NCBI RefSeq assembly: GCF_000830005.1
Contig: NZ_CP010407.1
Location: 4,073,001-4,137,000, forward strand
Source: Streptomyces vietnamensis
Lineage (GTDB): Bacteria; Actinomycetota; Actinomycetes; Streptomycetales; Streptomycetaceae
Direction of reading: 5' to 3'
DNA: 64,000 bases
Numbering within the stretch: the stretch's first letter is position 1; the number at the start of each line of letters is the position of its first letter. Shown piece by piece: positions 15,892 through 24,404 of this stretch. The position numbers were made by a program, and so were the translations under genes. The notes under the pieces were generated by a model. It was not told the origin of the DNA. It worked only from the letters and a program-made list of their open reading frames with translations, and did no database searches.

Positions 15892-15959
15892 GTACGTACG
15901 CCGCGACCGTACGTACGCCACGACCGTACGTACGCAGGGACTGTACGTACGCAGCGACT
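15892..15959. repeat. Four 17-bp iterons GTACGTACGCMRSGACY
   Basis: Exact 17-bp periodicity with units starting at 15892, 15909, 15926 and 15943, each beginning GTACGTACG (a palindromic GTACGTAC core) and ending with degenerate CMRSGACY. They fill the gap between the permease stop and the next gene, whose ribosome-binding site starts about 23 nt further on. No spacers, so not CRISPR. Confidence 0.9.
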
Positions 15960-15995
15960 TCTTCCTACGGCAGCCGAACCCGAAGGAGGCCCCCG

Positions 15996-16985
15996 ATGGC
16001 CGTACGCCGCCGCTCCGCGCGCCCGGCGCGTCAGGAGCGCTTCACGCCCGACTTCGACCCGGACTTCGGGGACCGGGCGCTGACCGAGGCGCGCCACGAC
16101 ATCGTCATCGGCCGCTGGCAGGGCGTACGGGACCTGCTCGCCGCCACCGGTACGGACTGGACGCGCCGCACCCACCGGCTGCGGCTCCTCTCGCACGCCG
16201 CCGCGGGCAGCTCCACCGTCGAGACCTGGCGGGCCGCCGAGCCCGGCAACCCCGACGCGGCCGTGCTGCGGGCCGCGACCGAGGTGGTACGGGTCTTCGA
16301 CGCGGCCATCGCGGCCGGTCGGGGCGCCACCCTCGACCGGGGCCGGATCGACGCCGCCGTCGACGCCTGCCGGGGCGCGGCCGAGGCGGCACCGGCCGAC
16401 CCGATGCCGTGGATCTCGATGCTCTCGGTGGCACGCCTCTACGAGGGCGGAGTACCGCGCCGGGAACTGCGCCACTGGTTCGACGAATTGCGGCGCCGCG
16501 ACCCGTACAACACCGAGGGCCACATCCAGGTGCTGCGCTACTGGTCGGCGCGGTGGCACGGCACGCACGGCAGCATGTACGACTTCGCCCGCGACGCGGC
16601 GGGCGTGGCACCGCCCGGCTCCCCGCTGCCGGTCCTGGTGCAGGTGGCCCGGGTCGAGGAATACCGGTACATCGCGGACGGGGCACTCGGCCGGGGCCCG
16701 GTGCGCGGCTTCGACCAGCACTGGAAGCACGAACTGGCGGTGACGGAACTGCGCCGCACCCACGCGCGCTGGATCGGCGGCCGCGAGCCCGGGCAGCCGG
16801 TGGCACCGGAGGAGGTCGCGGACCTCAACTTCCTCGCGCACGCGGCCTGTTACGCGGGCCAGGTGGAGATCGCGCGGGAGCTGATGGGACTGCTCGGCAC
16901 GCGGGCGGCGTGGGTGCCGTGGGCGTACACGGGGGACCCGGAGGAGCAGTTCACCAGATTCAGGGAGGGCCTGGGAGTGGAGTGA
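15996..16985 (+). CDS. Hypothetical helical-repeat-like protein, 329 aa
   Basis: Not a family I can name. The ATG at 15996 has a strong GAAGGAGG upstream. The product is soluble, rich in Arg, Ala and Trp, with paired-helix stretches (LRLLSHAAAGSSTVETWRAA; DPMPWISMLSVARLYEGG; EGHIQVLRYWSARWHGTHGS; LNFLAHAACYAGQVEIAREL) that suggest TPR-like helical repeats. No catalytic motif or signal peptide. Iterons lie just upstream. The 229-nt gap to the next gene contains no other feature I can support. Confidence 0.7.
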   Translation: MAVRRRSARPARQERFTPDFDPDFGDRALTEARHDIVIGRWQGVRDLLAATGTDWTRRTHRLRLLSHAAAGSSTVETWRAAEPGNPDAAVLRAATEVVRVFDAAIAAGRGATLDRGRIDAAVDACRGAAEAAPADPMPWISMLSVARLYEGGVPRRELRHWFDELRRRDPYNTEGHIQVLRYWSARWHGTHGSMYDFARDAAGVAPPGSPLPVLVQVARVEEYRYIADGALGRGPVRGFDQHWKHELAVTELRRTHARWIGGREPGQPVAPEEVADLNFLAHAACYAGQVEIARELMGLLGTRAAWVPWAYTGDPEEQFTRFREGLGVE

Positions 16986-17214
16986 CTCCCCCTCCCGGAT
17001 CCCTTCGACGGCAACGCTAGGTGTACGGATCCGCACGGAGACGGCACCGGAGTGAATGCCGCATGAACGCACGACGACCGGGGGCGACCGGGTCACCGGA
17101 GGGGGCGGGGGCGGCCGCTAACCTTACGTGTCCGCCCTGGCCAGGGATGAACGTCCCGAAACGCCCAGTACGGACATTCACACTGCACCCCCACTCATGC
17201 GAAAGGGTTCGCCC

Positions 17215-18963
17215 ATGGGTATTCGGAGCATGCTGCGCAAGGTGTTCGGCCGGGACCGCGAGGAATCCCCGGCAACCTCCGTCCCGCCCCAGACGCGTGA
17301 GACCCCGGAGGCGGCGGCCTCGACCCCGGCGGGGACCTCGGACACCCCGGAGGCGACGACCCCGGAGGCCCCGGAGGCGGCGGCCTCGGCGGCCCCGGTC
17401 ACCCCGGAGGCGGCGGCGCGCCGCGCGGCGGACGACCTGGTGGCGGCGTCCTTCGACAACCCGCAGATCCCGAAGGCGAGGACGGCCGAAGCCGGGGAGA
17501 CGGATGCGGCACCGGCTTCCGAGCCGGAGGACGCGGCCACCGCCCCGGCGGAGCCGGAGACGGTCCTGGCGGTGGACGCGGACGCGTCGGAGACCGCTGC
17601 GGAGCAGCAGGACGCGTCGGAGCCGGAGGCGGCCGTCGTCGCGGACGACACGGACCCGGCGGAGCCGGAGGCGGCCGTCGTCGCGGACGACACGGACCCG
17701 GCGGAGCCGGAGGCGGCCGTCTCGGTGGACGCGGACGCGGACGCGTCCGAGCTCGCTCCGGAGGAGCAGGAGGAGGCGGCGGCGCCCGCCGCCGAAGCGA
17801 CCGACGAGCCGGCGGAGCCGGAGACCGACGCTGCGGACGAGCCGCAGGCCGAGGCCGCAGTCCCGGCGGAGCCGGAGACGGCCGTCGGCACGGACGCGGA
17901 CGCGTCCGAAGTCGCCACCGGGCAGCAGGAGGCGGAGGCGCCCGCCGCCGAAGCGACCGACGAGACGCCCGAGGCGGAGGCGGCCGTCGTCGCGGACGAC
18001 ACGACCCCGGCGGAGCCGGAAGCGGACGCTGCCGACGAGCCGCAGGCCGAGGCCACCGCCCCGGCGGAGCCGGTCGCCGTCGCGGCGGCGGAGCCGGCGG
18101 CCGACGTCGCCCCCGAGCCGGAGGCGCAGGCCGACGAGGTCCCGGCCGACCAGGCCGACGAGGACCAGACCCCCGAGGCCCCGGCCGACGAGGCGCAGAC
18201 CCCCGCGGCTCCGGCCGACGAGGCCCAGACCCCCGCGGCCCCGGCCGACGAGGCCCAGACCCCCGAGGTCCCGACCGACGAGGCCCCGGCCGAGAAGGTC
18301 GCCCCCGCCCTCCCCCTCCCCGCCCTCAAGGCCGCCGCGCCGCACCTCGTCGACGCGTACAAGGCCGCCGGGGCGCAGCTCAAGAAGCAGGGGCTCTCCG
18401 GGGCGCGGGCCGCCGTGTACCTCGTCGTCGACCGGTCCGGGTCGATGCGCGGGTACTTCAAGGACGGTTCCGTGCAGCGCCTCGCCGAGCAGGTCACCGC
18501 GCTCGCGGCGCACCTCGACGAGGACGCCACCGTCACGACGGTGTTCTTCTCGACGGACATCGACGGCACGGTCGACCTGACTCCCGCCGACCTCACCCCC
18601 ACCCGCATCGACGAGGTCAACGGCACGCTCGGCCGCCTGGGCCGTACCAACTACCACCGGGCCGTCGAAGAGGTCCTCGCCCACCACGAGAAGAGCGACC
18701 CGGCCCGCCCGGCGCTCGTCGTGTTCCAGACGGACGGCGCGCCGGAGTCGAAGACGGCCGCCACGCAGGCGCTCGCCGAGGCCGCCGACCGCCCGCTGCA
18801 CTGGCGGTTCGTGGTCTGGGGCGAGGAGGACAACAAGGCCTTCGACTACCTCCGGAAGCTCGACGGCACCCCCCGTACGGCGGCGTACTTCGCGGGCGCG
18901 ACCCCCGTCGAGACGGCGCACGCGGCCTTCTACCGGGGTCTGCTCTCCGGCCTGGAGCTCTAG
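17215..18963 (+). CDS. TerF-like VWA domain protein with long acidic repeat linker
   Basis: 582 aa. Residues 1-20 are basic (MGIRSMLRKVFGRDREE). Residues about 21-362 are a disordered Ala/Glu/Pro/Asp tract with in-frame repeats: 2.4 copies of a 42-bp unit at 17620-17721 and three 30-bp PADEAQTPAA units at 18181-18270. The C-terminus (about 365-582) is a VWA domain with MIDAS D406-x-S408-x-S410 (VVDRSGSMRGYF), LGRTNYHRAV and VVFQTDGAPESK, closest to the VWA of tellurium-resistance TerF. It probably binds a metal-dependent partner; no ter genes are adjacent. Its TAG stop shares CTAG with the convergent kinase gene. Confidence 0.85.
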   Translation: MGIRSMLRKVFGRDREESPATSVPPQTRETPEAAASTPAGTSDTPEATTPEAPEAAASAAPVTPEAAARRAADDLVAASFDNPQIPKARTAEAGETDAAPASEPEDAATAPAEPETVLAVDADASETAAEQQDASEPEAAVVADDTDPAEPEAAVVADDTDPAEPEAAVSVDADADASELAPEEQEEAAAPAAEATDEPAEPETDAADEPQAEAAVPAEPETAVGTDADASEVATGQQEAEAPAAEATDETPEAEAAVVADDTTPAEPEADAADEPQAEATAPAEPVAVAAAEPAADVAPEPEAQADEVPADQADEDQTPEAPADEAQTPAAPADEAQTPAAPADEAQTPEVPTDEAPAEKVAPALPLPALKAAAPHLVDAYKAAGAQLKKQGLSGARAAVYLVVDRSGSMRGYFKDGSVQRLAEQVTALAAHLDEDATVTTVFFSTDIDGTVDLTPADLTPTRIDEVNGTLGRLGRTNYHRAVEEVLAHHEKSDPARPALVVFQTDGAPESKTAATQALAEAADRPLHWRFVVWGEEDNKAFDYLRKLDGTPRTAAYFAGATPVETAHAAFYRGLLSGLEL

Positions 18964-20045
18964 GAACCGGCGGCGGGGGTGACGGTGACCGGCAGGGTCA
19001 CCGTCACCACCAGCCCGCCGCCCTCCCCCTCGCCCCGCGCCACGGCCCGCACCGCACCGCCGTGCGCGACGGCGATCGACCGCACGATGGAGAGCCCGAG
19101 CCCCGCGCCGGGCCCCATCCGGTCCCGCCCCTCTCCCCGCCGGAAGGGTTCGAAGAGCCCGTCGACGTCGCCCTCCGCCACCACCGGTCCCGTGTTGACG
19201 ACGGTCAGGACCCCGTCCTCGACCCGTACGTCCACGTCGCCCCCCGGCACGTTGTACGCGACCGCGTTCGCGACGAGGTTCCGTACGAGGTGCGCGAGCA
19301 GCACCCGGCTCCCCCGTACGACGCCGCCGTCGCCCGCCACGCACGCGTGCACGTACTCCTCGGCGACGACGTCCCCGAGCCGCACGTCCTCCCGCTCCGC
19401 GAGCCCGCGCTCGCTCCGCGCGAGGAGGAGCAGCCCGTCGATGAGGCGCTCGCTGCGCCGGTTGGCGTCGAGGAGGACCTGCCGGACCTCGCAGTCCTCG
19501 TCGAGCCCGATCTGGATCGCGGCGCGCTGGGTGGCGAGCGGGGTCCGCAGCTCGTGGGAGGCGTTGGCGATGAACCGGCGCTGGCTGTCGAAGGCGGTCT
19601 CCAGGCGTCCGAGGAGCGCGTCGATCGTGTCGCCGAGCTCCTTGAGCTCGTCGTCGGGCCCGCGCACGGCCAGACGTTCGTCGAGACCGGAGAGGCTCCG
19701 CGCCCGGGCGGTCATCTCGTGGACGGGCCGCAGGACGCGCCCCGCCGTCCACCACCCCACCACGACCGCACCGCAGGCGATGACGAGCAGGGCCATGCAG
19801 GACCACATGAGCATCTGCTCGCCGGCGGCCCGGCTGACGTCGTCGCCGATCCGGTACGCCTCGACGACGGCGACGTCGTCCGCGCGGGCCACAATCGCAT
19901 CTGCGTCGGCGTCCGTACCGGCTCTGACCAGCAGGTTCACCACGAGCAGCAGGACGGCGCCGAGGACGAGGAAGACACCGCCGTAGACGAGCGCGATGCG
20001 GGTACGGATGGTGGACCCGGCGCCGAGAAGCCCGGGCCGGCTCAC
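18960..20045 (-). CDS. Two-component sensor histidine kinase
   Basis: 361-aa membrane kinase: TM1 about residues 14-36, an extracytoplasmic loop of about 45 residues (short sensor), TM2 about 80-103, HAMP about 104-155, HisKA with phosphoacceptor H164 in NASHELRTPLATQ, then HATPase_c with NLVANAVAYNV (N box) and GAGLGLSIVRSIAVAHGG (G boxes). It phosphorylates the response regulator encoded directly upstream, whose stop overlaps this GTG start (GTGA). The short sensor loop fits membrane or envelope stress sensing. The targets are unknown. Confidence 0.93.
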   Translation of the reverse strand: MSRPGLLGAGSTIRTRIALVYGGVFLVLGAVLLLVVNLLVRAGTDADADAIVARADDVAVVEAYRIGDDVSRAAGEQMLMWSCMALLVIACGAVVVGWWTAGRVLRPVHEMTARARSLSGLDERLAVRGPDDELKELGDTIDALLGRLETAFDSQRRFIANASHELRTPLATQRAAIQIGLDEDCEVRQVLLDANRRSERLIDGLLLLARSERGLAEREDVRLGDVVAEEYVHACVAGDGGVVRGSRVLLAHLVRNLVANAVAYNVPGGDVDVRVEDGVLTVVNTGPVVAEGDVDGLFEPFRRGEGRDRMGPGAGLGLSIVRSIAVAHGGAVRAVARGEGEGGGLVVTVTLPVTVTPAAGS

Positions 20046-20698
20046 AGGACGTACCCCACGCCCTGCACGGTCCGGACGAGCCCCGGTTCCCCGAGCTTCC
20101 CGCGCAGCTTGCTCATGCAGACGCGTACGGCCCCGGTGAAGGGGTCGGCGTGGGCGTCCCAGGCGCGTTCGAGGAGCTCCTCGGCGGAGACGACGGCGCC
20201 GTCGGCCTCCAGGAGGATCTGGAGGACGGAGAACTCCTTGGGGGAGAGGTCGAGGTCCCGCCCGTCGCGGACGGCGGTCCGCCGGACGGTGTCCACGACG
20301 AGCCCGTCGCGTGCGAGGAGGGGCGGCAGGGCGGGCCGGGCGGAGCGCCGCCGGAGCGCGCGGACGCGGGAGACCAGCTCGGGGAAGTCGAAGGGCTTGC
20401 CGAGGTAGTCGTCGGCGCCGAGGTCGAGGCCTTCGACGCGGTCCTCGACGGCGGCGGAGGCGGTGAGCATGAGGATCCGGGTGGGGGAACCGGCCCCGAC
20501 GAGCCGCCGGGCCACGTCGTCGCCGTGGACGCGGGGCAGATCACGGTCGAGGACGAGCACGTCGTACGCGTACAGGCCGAGCCGCTCCAGGGCCTCGCCC
20601 CCGTCGTGCACGATGTCGACGGCGAACCCGGCCCGTCGCAGGCCGGTGGCGAGGAGCGCGGCGAGGTCCCGCTCGTCCTCGGCAACGAGTACACGCAT
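20042..20698 (-). CDS. OmpR-family response regulator
   Basis: 218 aa. The receiver domain has acidic E7/D8, phosphoacceptor D51 in VLVLDRDLPRVHG, and K in LGKPFDFPELVSR. The winged-helix effector domain follows (LSPKEFSVLQILLEADGAVV; ending LGEPGLVRTVQGVGYVL). The ATG at 20698 is preferred, with GGAGG 9 nt upstream; an ATG at 20707 is too close to that site. It is the first gene of a two-gene operon with the kinase. It is divergent from metG with an 88-nt gap that must hold both promoters. Confidence 0.93.
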   Translation of the reverse strand: MRVLVAEDERDLAALLATGLRRAGFAVDIVHDGGEALERLGLYAYDVLVLDRDLPRVHGDDVARRLVGAGSPTRILMLTASAAVEDRVEGLDLGADDYLGKPFDFPELVSRVRALRRRSARPALPPLLARDGLVVDTVRRTAVRDGRDLDLSPKEFSVLQILLEADGAVVSAEELLERAWDAHADPFTGAVRVCMSKLRGKLGEPGLVRTVQGVGYVL

Positions 20699-20773
20699 GC
20701 GGCCCATCCTCCCCCGGCCCTCCCCGGGCCCTCCCCCAGGCCCATCGATGTGAGTGGATCTTCGTCCGACCGT

Positions 20774-20779
20774 TAGGAT
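20774..20779 (+). promoter_or_regulatory. metG: -10 box TAGGAT of metG (leaderless)
   Basis: A good Streptomyces vegetative -10 hexamer 7 nt before the metG ATG, with no ribosome-binding site in between, so the mRNA is probably leaderless. The -35 region is weak. No T-box is visible. Confidence 0.6.
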
Positions 20780-20786
20780 TTCGACC

Positions 20787-22421
20787 ATGGCGGCCACTGG
20801 ATCCGAGAAGCAGGGGGCGAAGGCGTTCTACGTCACGACCCCCATCTACTACGTCAACGACGCTCCTCACCTGGGCCACGCCTACACGACCGTCGCAGGC
20901 GACGTGCTCACGCGCTGGCACCGTCAGCGCGGCGAGAAGGTGTGGTACCTCACCGGCACGGACGAGCACGGTCAGAAGATCATGCGCACTGCCGAGGCGA
21001 ACGGGGTCACGCCCCAGGAGTGGTGCGACAAGCTCGTCGAGGAGGCGTGGAAGCCCCTCTGGGAGCACCTGAACATCGCGAACGACGACTTCATCCGCAC
21101 CACGCAGAAGCGTCACACCGACCGCGTGCAGGAGTTCGTGCAGGACCTGTACGACAAGGGCGAGATCTACAAGGGCGGGTACGAAGGCCCGTACTGCGTG
21201 GGCTGCGAGGAGTACAAGCTCCCGGGCGATCTCATCGAGGCCGAGGACGGCACGAAGCTGTGCGCCGTCCACAAGAAGCCGGTGGAGATCCTCAAGGAGG
21301 AGAACTACTTCTTCAAGCTGAGCGAGTACGGCCCGAAGCTCATCGAGTTCTACGAGGCGAACCCGGGCTTCATCCAGCCGGAGTCGGCGCGCAACGAGGT
21401 GCTGAACTTCGTCAAGCAGGGCCTTGAGGACCTCTCGATCTCGCGCTCGACGTTCGACTGGGGCGTGCCGGTCCCGTGGGACGACAAGCACGTGATCTAC
21501 GTGTGGATCGACGCGCTCCTGAACTACGCGACGGCCGTCGGCTACAACGAGAACCCGGAGAAGTTCGACGAGACCTTCCCGGCGAACGTCCACCTCATCG
21601 GCAAGGACATCCTCCGCTTCCACGCGATCATCTGGCCGGCGATGCTGATGGCGCAGGGCCTGCCGGTTCCCGGCCGGGTCGCGGCCAACGGCTGGCTGAT
21701 GGTCGGCGGCGAGAAGATGTCGAAGTCGAACCTGACGGGCATCAAGCCGCAGGACCTGACCTCGCACTTCGGCGTGGACGCGTACCGCTGGTACTTCCTG
21801 CGGGCGATCGCGTTCGGCCAGGACGGCTCCTTCTCGTGGGAGGACTTCACCGCCCGCTACACGAGCGAGCTGGCGAACGACTACGGCAACCTCGCCTCCC
21901 GTGTGGCGGCGATGGTCGGCAAGTACTTCGGCGGCGAGCTGCCGGCGTCGACGGCCGACGGCGACGCGGAGAAGGCGGTCCACGAGGGCCTGGCGAAGGC
22001 GGTCGCGGCGGCCGACGCGAAGATCGGCGAGGAGCTGGACTTCCAGGGCGGCATCCTGGCGATCTTCGACTTCGTGAAGCAGGTCAACGGCTACATCACG
22101 GAGCAGGAGCCGTGGAAGGTGGCCAAGACTGCATTCGATGATTCTGCTGACGCAGCGGGGTCGGAGGAGGGCCGGGCCCGCCTGGCGACGATCCTCTACA
22201 CGGCCGCGGAGTCGCTCCGCGCCGTCGCCGTCCTGCTCAACCCGATCATGCCGGAGACCTCGCAGGCCCTCTGGGACTCGCTGGGCGCCGAGGCGTCCCT
22301 GGGCGCCCTGGCCGCGCAGCCGGTGCAGTCCTCCGGCACGTGGGGCCAGCTCCCGGCGGGTGCGACGGTGACGAAGGGCGCGGTGCTGTTCCCGCGCCTG
22401 GAGGACCCGAAGAAGGACTGA
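20787..22421 (+). CDS. metG: Methionine--tRNA ligase
   Basis: 544-aa class-I aminoacyl-tRNA synthetase charging tRNA-Met. The HIGH motif appears as HLGH near residues 29-32, the KMSKS loop at residues 310-314 (GEKMSKSNL), and zinc-knuckle cysteines in YCVGCEEYKLPG...LCAVH. It lacks the C-terminal EMAP/tRNA-binding domain of longer MetRS forms. A short stretch at 22130-22165 (codons for AFDDSADAAGSEEG) is visibly less GC-biased than its surroundings, suggesting a variable surface loop. A strong hairpin follows the stop. Confidence 0.96.
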   Translation: MAATGSEKQGAKAFYVTTPIYYVNDAPHLGHAYTTVAGDVLTRWHRQRGEKVWYLTGTDEHGQKIMRTAEANGVTPQEWCDKLVEEAWKPLWEHLNIANDDFIRTTQKRHTDRVQEFVQDLYDKGEIYKGGYEGPYCVGCEEYKLPGDLIEAEDGTKLCAVHKKPVEILKEENYFFKLSEYGPKLIEFYEANPGFIQPESARNEVLNFVKQGLEDLSISRSTFDWGVPVPWDDKHVIYVWIDALLNYATAVGYNENPEKFDETFPANVHLIGKDILRFHAIIWPAMLMAQGLPVPGRVAANGWLMVGGEKMSKSNLTGIKPQDLTSHFGVDAYRWYFLRAIAFGQDGSFSWEDFTARYTSELANDYGNLASRVAAMVGKYFGGELPASTADGDAEKAVHEGLAKAVAAADAKIGEELDFQGGILAIFDFVKQVNGYITEQEPWKVAKTAFDDSADAAGSEEGRARLATILYTAAESLRAVAVLLNPIMPETSQALWDSLGAEASLGALAAQPVQSSGTWGQLPAGATVTKGAVLFPRLEDPKKD

Positions 22422-22435
22422 CGTACTGAGGTACG

Positions 22436-22479
22436 AAGAAGGCCGCCGCCCCTGGTCGACAGGGGCCGGCGGCCTTCTT
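22436..22479. terminator. Bidirectional terminator between metG and DoxX gene
   Basis: AAGAAGGCCGCCGCCCCTG and CAGGGGCCGGCGGCCTTCTT form a ~19-bp stem with one bulge and a 5-nt loop. The A and T flanks suit termination in both directions for the convergent genes. Confidence 0.85.
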
Positions 22480-22490
22480 GCGCTCCCAGG

Positions 22491-22844
22491 TCACCAGGTG
22501 AGGACGAGGGCGGCGACGGCGGGCGCCATGTAGATCAGCGGGAAGGGGGCGTGGCCGTAGGCGCGGGCGCGGATCACGGTGATCACGGCCCCGGCGAAGT
22601 ACAGGATGAGCCCGATCGCGGCGAGGGTCCCGATGACGGGGACGTAGAACCCGACGATGAGCCCGACGGCTCCGGCGGCCTTGGCGGCCCCGAGCCAGTT
22701 CCACATCGCCCGCGGCACCCCGTACTGGGCGAGCGGCTCGACGACGAACTTGGCCCTGAAGAAGATCGAGGCTCCGGAGAACCCGGCCATGAACGCGGCG
22801 ACGGCGGTGACGACGATGGCGGTGGTGGACATCTCGGCGAACAT
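22491..22844 (-). CDS. DoxX family membrane protein
   Basis: 117-aa protein with four hydrophobic segments (AIVVTAVAAFMAGFSGASIF; MWNWLGAAKAAGAVGLIVGF; VIGTLAAIGLILYFAGAVIT; FPLIYMAPAVAALVLTW), the DoxX/DoxX-like layout including a LGAAKAAGAVGL TM2 signature. The start at 22844 has GAAGGAG 8-9 nt upstream; a second in-frame ATG four codons later is less well placed. Family members have been linked to redox and thiol homeostasis complexes; the role here is unknown. Convergent with metG. Confidence 0.82.
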   Translation of the reverse strand: MFAEMSTTAIVVTAVAAFMAGFSGASIFFRAKFVVEPLAQYGVPRAMWNWLGAAKAAGAVGLIVGFYVPVIGTLAAIGLILYFAGAVITVIRARAYGHAPFPLIYMAPAVAALVLTW

Positions 22845-22945
22845 CTCGACGGCTCCTTCAGCTGCCTTCCGTATCCGCCTCGACCGAGCCGGACACTGCA
22901 CTGACGGAGGCGGGACGGGATGTGTGACAGCCCGCGCGAAAAACC

Positions 22946-23512
22946 TCAGCGAACCCAGTTCTTCAGCGGCTCCGTGTCGAGCTCCATCCCCACCGGCTCC
23001 GGCAGGGTGACCGTCTTGCCGAAGGGCACGGTCGCCACCATCTCGTACCGCTCCCCGTCCGGCTGCGAATGGACCTTGACCTCACAGGTGGTCCTGTCGA
23101 CCAGCAGGTACACGGGGATACCGGTCTCGGCGTAGGCGCGCGGCTTCTCGACGCGGTCGCGGTGGCCGGTGTCCGAGTCGCCGGAGGTGACCTCGACGAC
23201 CATCAGGACACCGTCGGCACTCGCCCACTCCCCCTGGCCGACGAACGTGCCGCTCGGTGCGAGACAGCCGTCGGGACGGGCATTGCCCTTGCGGTACGTC
23301 TCGACCCTCAGCCCCTGATCGGGGTACAGCCACCACTCCGTGTTCGCCTGAATGCACAGACGCGTCAGCCACTCGATGATCCGCCCGTGGTCACCGCCCG
23401 GCACAGCCTTCTCCCCGATCTTCCCGTCGATGAACTCCAGACGCAGGGACTCGTCCACGTGTTCGCCGGCACGAGCGAGTTCTTCGAACCCCTCTTGAGT
23501 CAGGACGCTCAC
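22946..23512 (-). CDS. Uma2 family endonuclease-like protein
   Basis: 188 aa, DUF820/Uma2 restriction-endonuclease-fold protein; biological role unknown despite the nuclease fold. Conserved features are LEFIDGKIGEKAVPGGDHG, RPDGCLAPSGTF (catalytic-type Asp), VLMVVEVTSGDSDTGHRDR (E and D of the PD-(D/E)XK-like core) and KPRAYAETGIPVYLLVD. The GTG at 23512 is chosen because GGGAGGAG lies about 7 nt upstream, although the frame stays open to 23602. A perfect 18-bp palindrome lies 90 nt upstream of this start. Confidence 0.82.
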   Translation of the reverse strand: MSVLTQEGFEELARAGEHVDESLRLEFIDGKIGEKAVPGGDHGRIIEWLTRLCIQANTEWWLYPDQGLRVETYRKGNARPDGCLAPSGTFVGQGEWASADGVLMVVEVTSGDSDTGHRDRVEKPRAYAETGIPVYLLVDRTTCEVKVHSQPDGERYEMVATVPFGKTVTLPEPVGMELDTEPLKNWVR

Positions 23513-23601
23513 GGCAGACTCCTCCCGGATCGGTGGTGCCTTCCACGGTACGTGTTCCCCAGTCCGCGTGACCGGGTTCGTCGCTGTCGCCATGACAGGC
23601 A

Positions 23602-23619
23602 CGCTGGCATATGCCAGCG
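23602..23619. promoter_or_regulatory. Perfect 18-bp palindrome CGCTGGCATATGCCAGCG
   Basis: Upstream of the Uma2 gene. The core GGCATATGCC also occurs at 26042-26051, upstream of the HTH protein gene. Both are intergenic, suggesting a shared DNA-binding protein. Confidence 0.6.
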
Positions 23620-23726
23620 ACCCGGGGTCCGGGAATCCCCGGCCTTCACCCAGGCGGGTGAGACGGCCACCCTGACGCGAGGTTCAGGTTCGGGGGTCGC
23701 CGGTTCCGGCCGGGACCCGGGCGGCG

Positions 23727-24167
23727 TCAGCCGAGAGCAGGGCTCGTGAGGTCGAGCGCCAGCCGGTTTCCCCAGTCGTTGGTGAAGACGGCGCTCCTGC
23801 CCTCGTAGCGCACGCCGACGAACGGGTTGGAGTGGAACATCACGGCGACCCACCGCAACGAGCGGTCGGCGTGGAGACGGGCGAGGTAACCGATGTTGCC
23901 CATCCCACCGCCCCCGCCGGACACCCACCCCGATCCGTCCGGCAGCGGGCTCTCGAACCAGGTGTCCACCCCGTCGATGCCGTACTCCTCGATGGCCTGG
24001 GCCACATCGAACGGCTCTCCGATACGGAAGGGAATCGGCTGTCCCGCATCCGGGTGGTACGCCCCCGGACCGTCGACATGCAGCTCCAGGGCGGAGCCGT
24101 CCGGCCGGTACAGCCCGTCACGGAGCGGCATCTCGCCGGCCTTCCAGAGCCCCTCGACCATTCCCAT
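23727..24167 (-). CDS. Hypothetical protein, 146 aa
   Basis: Unrecognised soluble protein with no signal peptide. It has a Gly-rich central patch (WVSGGGGGMGNIGYLARLH) and a beta-rich C-terminus (LRWVAVMFHSNPFVGVRYEG, AVFTNDWGNRLALDL). The ATG at 24167 has GGGGGA 6 nt upstream. It is 27 nt downstream of the DUF397 gene on the same strand, so probably the third gene of the XRE-DUF397 transcript. Sequence suggests a small sandwich fold. Confidence 0.68.
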   Translation of the reverse strand: MGMVEGLWKAGEMPLRDGLYRPDGSALELHVDGPGAYHPDAGQPIPFRIGEPFDVAQAIEEYGIDGVDTWFESPLPDGSGWVSGGGGGMGNIGYLARLHADRSLRWVAVMFHSNPFVGVRYEGRSAVFTNDWGNRLALDLTSPALG

Positions 24168-24194
24168 GGCCCGTCCCCCGCCAACCGCTGTGGG

Positions 24195-24404
24195 TCAGCA
24201 GCCGACGGCGTACGAGACGAAACCGGCCCACGCGCCGGGCGTGAGCGCGAGCTGCGGCCCGCCGATGTTCTTGGAGTCGCGAACGTGGACGGTGGCGGGG
24301 GTGGTGGCGATCTCCACGCAGGAGTCGCCCTCGGGACCGCTGCTGTAGCTGCTCTTGAACCACGCCAGTTCGGAGACGTCCCCGGCGGAGGCCTTGCGGA
24401 TCAT
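24195..24404 (-). CDS. DUF397 domain-containing protein
   Basis: 69 aa with the DUF397 hallmark AWFKSSYSSGPEGDSCVEIA followed by VHVRDSKN and a C-terminal AWAGFVSYAVG. In Streptomyces, DUF397 proteins sit next to XRE-DUF5753 regulators and are thought to be their small partners, as in whiJ-type loci controlling development and secondary metabolism. Its start overlaps the regulator stop by 4 nt (ATGA), so translation is coupled. Confidence 0.92.
   Translation of the reverse strand: MIRKASAGDVSELAWFKSSYSSGPEGDSCVEIATTPATVHVRDSKNIGGPQLALTPGAWAGFVSYAVGC

Noticed and set aside
15892..15959. Possible CRISPR array (17-bp repeats), also considered for 38430 and 44125
   Set aside because: Repeats are contiguous with no unique spacers and no cas genes are near.
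20699..20786. T-box leader before metG
   Set aside because: The gap is only 88 nt, shared by divergent promoters, and a -10 box sits 7 nt before the ATG, leaving no leader.
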